The translations under genes were made by a program, and so were the position numbers. 8,881 nt of DNA from an uncultured Bacillota bacterium (GTDB lineage: Bacteria; Bacillota; Clostridia; Peptostreptococcales; Anaerovoracaceae): contig CABQMM010000034.1 in NCBI GenBank assembly GCA_902465215.1, positions 1 to 8,881 on the forward strand, written 5' to 3'. This document shows, piece after piece, positions 6,275 to 8,881 of this stretch (position 1 is its first letter; each line of letters starts with the position of its first letter). The notes under the pieces are model-generated. The model was not told the origin of the DNA. It did not search any database and saw nothing but the letters and a program-made list of their open reading frames with translations.

Positions 6275-7822
6275 TTACTCTTCCACTTTTATTCCCTCAA
6301 GAATCTGTTCTACCGAGCGTGACTGCGGGTCGATTTTCTTTTCAACCATTCCAACGACTCGGGTCAGGATGCCGGAAATCACGAAGTATATGACGGCCGT
6401 AAAAATCAAGGCAAAGAACGCCTGATAGGTACGGGCCCTCACGAGGTCGGAGATTTTCGTCAGATCCTGGATGGCGATATAGCCTGCGACCGAGGTTTCC
6501 TTAATCAGCGTAACAACCTCGCCCTTGTAAATCGGCAGGAAGTGCTTCGCCGCCTGCGGCAGCAAAATCTTGAAAAAGCTCTGGTTATTGCTGTATCCCA
6601 TCGCGGTTGCGGCTTCATACTGACCGTTTCCGATCGCGCCGAAGCCCACCGAGAGCATATCATACATCGCACAGGCAAAGATCATCGTAAAGCCAACAAT
6701 CGCAACAAGCGTGCCGCTCAGTCTGGTGGAGCCGAAGATGATGTAGTAGAGGATCATCAAAAGCAGTACCGTCGGCATGCCTTGAATCAGCCAGAGCATG
6801 GCGTTTGTCGCGCTGTTGATAATCGGGTTTCCTTTGCGGCAGAGCATGAAGACCACGAAGCCGATAATGGTTCCGAGGATGATGGAGCTCAGCGTGATGA
6901 GCAGCGTGATTCCTGCGCCGGAAGCAAACAGCTTCCAGCGGCTTTCCTTGATAAAGGTATTTTCAAAATTATCCTTCATGCGCTCAAAAAAGCCTGCCTG
7001 ATCATCGTTTTGGCCCGGTACGACCATGAAAATATCGCAGCTGTAATAAACATCGGAAAGGCACGCGTTGGCATCTCTTTCGTCGCTGAGGATGATGTTC
7101 ATGCCGATATCGTATTTGCCGGATTCCGCGCCCGGCGCGATGGATTCAAAAGCCACGCGCTGAATATTCGGCGTGTAGCCGTATTCCCGGCAGAACCGAA
7201 AGATGAAATCCACATCGTAGCCGCTGTCGCCGTCTTCGTTGACATAAGAAAACGGTTCATATCCGCCCTCACAGGCGATGGTCAGTTCTCCGTTTTCGCC
7301 GGTGAAGCCGCCTTGCTCGGTTTTGCTGGTTTCCGCGTCAAAGTCCTTGACCCAGTAGGTGTACATTTCGTCGAGCATGCCGTCTCCGTTCGAGCCGTGG
7401 TTAGCGATAAACTCGTTAACCTGCGCTAAGAGTTTTTCCTGTTTTTCGTTGTTGCCGATGATGACAGCCGCTTCGCAAATCCCTGCGCTTTCTTTCATGG
7501 CTGCAAGCTCAGGATGGGCTGCTGCAGTGGCGTAGTAGCCGACTTCCTCGATGAGGTAAGCATCGATTTTCTGTGAGTTCAGAGCCAAGATCATGTCCTG
7601 CGGCATGGTGAAATACTGGATTTCCGCATCCGGACACTTATCCGCAATATGCGTTTCATAAAGGCAGCCGGTCTGCACGCCGATCTTCTTTCCATTGAGG
7701 TCAGCGATGGTCTGATATTCCGCCGCGTAAGCGGTGGACAGTGTGCCGGTCAGCATCAGGCCGATCACAAACAGCATCAGCAGGATGGATGCATAGTTCT
7801 TCGTTATTCTGTTGTTTTTCAT
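6275..7822 (-). CDS. Amino-acid ABC transporter, substrate-binding and permease domains fused
   Basis: This 515-residue protein combines the solute receptor and membrane channel of a polar amino-acid (His/Gln-type) importer. Residues 1-33 are a signal sequence or anchor ending AYA. Residues 36-157 match the second lobe of SBP_bac_3 proteins (IADLNGKKIGVQTG, LNSQKIDAYLIEE, LDEMYTYWV). Residues 178-268 match the first lobe (LTIACEGGYEPFSYV, GYDVDF, SDERDA with the expected carboxylate-binding Arg, ending DIFMVV). The lobes are thus in reversed order. Residues 298-490 are the permease, with about five membrane helices and the EAA loop YEAATAMGY...ILLP at 402-421 that contacts the ATPase. Start ATG 7822 is preceded by GGAGG (7835-7839), inside the end of the ATPase gene, at a rather long 12-base spacing. 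The ATPase gene ends 4 bases upstream, so the pair forms one operon. The amino acid carried cannot be told. Confidence 0.93.
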   Translation of the reverse strand: MKNNRITKNYASILLMLFVIGLMLTGTLSTAYAAEYQTIADLNGKKIGVQTGCLYETHIADKCPDAEIQYFTMPQDMILALNSQKIDAYLIEEVGYYATAAAHPELAAMKESAGICEAAVIIGNNEKQEKLLAQVNEFIANHGSNGDGMLDEMYTYWVKDFDAETSKTEQGGFTGENGELTIACEGGYEPFSYVNEDGDSGYDVDFIFRFCREYGYTPNIQRVAFESIAPGAESGKYDIGMNIILSDERDANACLSDVYYSCDIFMVVPGQNDDQAGFFERMKDNFENTFIKESRWKLFASGAGITLLITLSSIILGTIIGFVVFMLCRKGNPIINSATNAMLWLIQGMPTVLLLMILYYIIFGSTRLSGTLVAIVGFTMIFACAMYDMLSVGFGAIGNGQYEAATAMGYSNNQSFFKILLPQAAKHFLPIYKGEVVTLIKETSVAGYIAIQDLTKISDLVRARTYQAFFALIFTAVIYFVISGILTRVVGMVEKKIDPQSRSVEQILEGIKVEE

Positions 7823-7826
7823 ATGT

Positions 7827-8881
7827 TTATGCTTCCTCCCATCTGAAATTGATTTGGATCAGGTTATTGTAAATGCCAAAAGGCGGTTCGACGATCTGGT
7901 CGAGCACATCGGTGGTCGGCTCCTCAAGCATTTCCAGGAACAATTCATTGTCCGAATCTTTTGGGTCATGATGTTCGCCCTGGTAGCGGATGCTGAGCGT
8001 GAGAAGGTCGAGTTTCTCCGAATAATCGACGCGAACCAGAACCTGCGGCTCGTCCGTCATTTCCATGATATTATTGACCACGATTTCTTCGAGTGCGATT
8101 TGCAGGTCACTGATTCGCTCGTTTTCAATCAGGAGCTTTTCGGCGTACTGCTGCAGCTCATCGTAGGCCTCGGTAAAGTCATAATCGACGGTTTCAATCT
8201 TATAGGTCAGCGAAGTGAGGCGCTTGATAAACTTAATGGTATTCGGTTTTTGCGGGTGCTCGAAAATCTCTTTCGGAGTCCCTTCTTCGTAGATGCCGCC
8301 CTCGTCCATGAAAAGCACGCGGCTCGCGATTTTCCTTGCAAAATCCATTTCGTGGGTCACGATCATCATCGTGATGCCGGATTTTGCCAGCATGCGAATA
8401 ACCGCCTGAACCTCTCCGATCATACCGGGGTCTAAAGCACTGGTCGGTTCGTCGAAGAGGATGATGTCCGGGTCCATGGCAAGCGTTCTGGCGATGGCGA
8501 TACGCTGCTGCTGCCCACCCGACAGATCTTCCGGGTAATTGAATGCCTTGGAACTGAGGCCGACGGTATTCAAGAGGGACATCGCTTTATCATAGGCTTC
8601 CTGCCGGGAACGGCCGAGCAGGGTAATCTGCGGATTCATGATGTTTTCAATGACCGTCAGATGTCCGAACAGATTAAAGGACTGGAATACCATGCCCATT
8701 TTTTTTCGAATCTCGTTGAGATCGCAGCTGCCGTCGTTGATGACTTGTCCATCTACGATAATCTCCCCGGAGGTCGGTGGTTCCAGCATGTTGATGCACC
8801 GCAAAAGGGTGGACTTGCCGGTGCCGGAAGGCCCGATTACGGAAATCACATCGCCGGAATTGATGGTAACATTGACATCTT
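7827..8881 (-). CDS. Amino-acid ABC transporter ATPase with unusual C-terminal extension (N-terminus outside window)
   Basis: This subunit powers the importer encoded by the next gene. The frame is open to the window edge (DVNVTINSGD precedes the GTG at 8849), so that GTG is not the true start. Counting from it, Walker A GPSGTGKST is at 6-14, the Q-loop MVFQSF at 53-58, signature LSGGQQQR at 109-116, Walker B IILFDEP at 129-135 and the switch His in IVTHEM at 163-168. All are intact, as expected for GlnQ/HisP-type ATPases, which usually end near residue 240-250. Here about 128 residues follow (213-340): a helical stretch, then ALEEIVVNNI (252-261), then alternating strand-like segments ending FGIYNNLIQINFRW. 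This resembles a degenerate GHKL/RsbW-type domain. The neighbour's ribosome binding site lies in the last codons. Confidence 0.95.
   Translation of the reverse strand, partial: DVNVTINSGDVISVIGPSGTGKSTLLRCINMLEPPTSGEIIVDGQVINDGSCDLNEIRKKMGMVFQSFNLFGHLTVIENIMNPQITLLGRSRQEAYDKAMSLLNTVGLSSKAFNYPEDLSGGQQQRIAIARTLAMDPDIILFDEPTSALDPGMIGEVQAVIRMLAKSGITMMIVTHEMDFARKIASRVLFMDEGGIYEEGTPKEIFEHPQKPNTIKFIKRLTSLTYKIETVDYDFTEAYDELQQYAEKLLIENERISDLQIALEEIVVNNIMEMTDEPQVLVRVDYSEKLDLLTLSIRYQGEHHDPKDSDNELFLEMLEEPTTDVLDQIVEPPFGIYNNLIQINFRWEEA

Noticed and set aside
6542..7429. 295-codon open frame on the + strand opposite the fused ABC receptor/permease
   Set aside because: Composition is rich in Arg, His and Asp with no membrane or domain pattern, and the opposite strand has an unmistakable permease.
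7812..8435. 207-codon open frame on the + strand opposite the ABC ATPase
   Set aside because: It is antisense to intact ATPase motifs and has no plausible start context.

Overview
The window looks like chromosomal DNA from an anaerobic Gram-positive bacterium of the Clostridia (Firmicutes). The evidence is strong GGAGG-type ribosome binding sites, TTG starts, a purB-purA pair with a eukaryote-like adenylosuccinate lyase, a class I hybrid-cluster protein, a CapA-family protein, and a secreted Ig-like/FN3 protein. Base composition looks roughly balanced (estimated by eye). I cannot name a genus. I see no RNA genes, insertion sequences, phage genes or CRISPR arrays, and no stretch over 300 bases lacks a gene.

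Left part (1-2191, + strand): the 3' two thirds of purB, then purA 39 bases later. Together they convert IMP to AMP. A perfect GC-rich hairpin follows purA. Converging on it from the other strand is hcp (2207-3689, -). This gene is broken: its start, ribosome binding site and first three cluster cysteines are present, but the frame ends after 22 codons. The rest continues in another frame, with about 35-40 residues of the usual N-terminal domain missing.

Middle (3755-6266): a divergent gene on the + strand encodes a secreted protein with Ig-like and fibronectin III modules. Its stop codon overlaps by 4 bases the stop of a convergent CapA-family gene. The likely terminator of capA lies inside the 3' coding end of the FN3 gene. 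The capA gene is split too: a well-formed signal peptide with its own ribosome binding site and TTG start is in a different frame from the CapA domain. A good promoter with a 13-base palindrome just downstream precedes it.

Right part (6275-8881, -): a compact two-gene amino-acid ABC importer. The ATPase gene (5' end beyond the window) carries an unusual C-terminal extension of about 128 residues. Four bases after it comes a gene encoding substrate-binding domain and permease in one chain, with the two binding lobes apparently in swapped order.

The window is mostly housekeeping and transport. The points worth a second look are the two broken 5' ends (hcp and capA), the two odd domain architectures in the ABC importer, and the terminator buried in a neighbour's coding sequence. 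I did not find a clear new multi-gene system.
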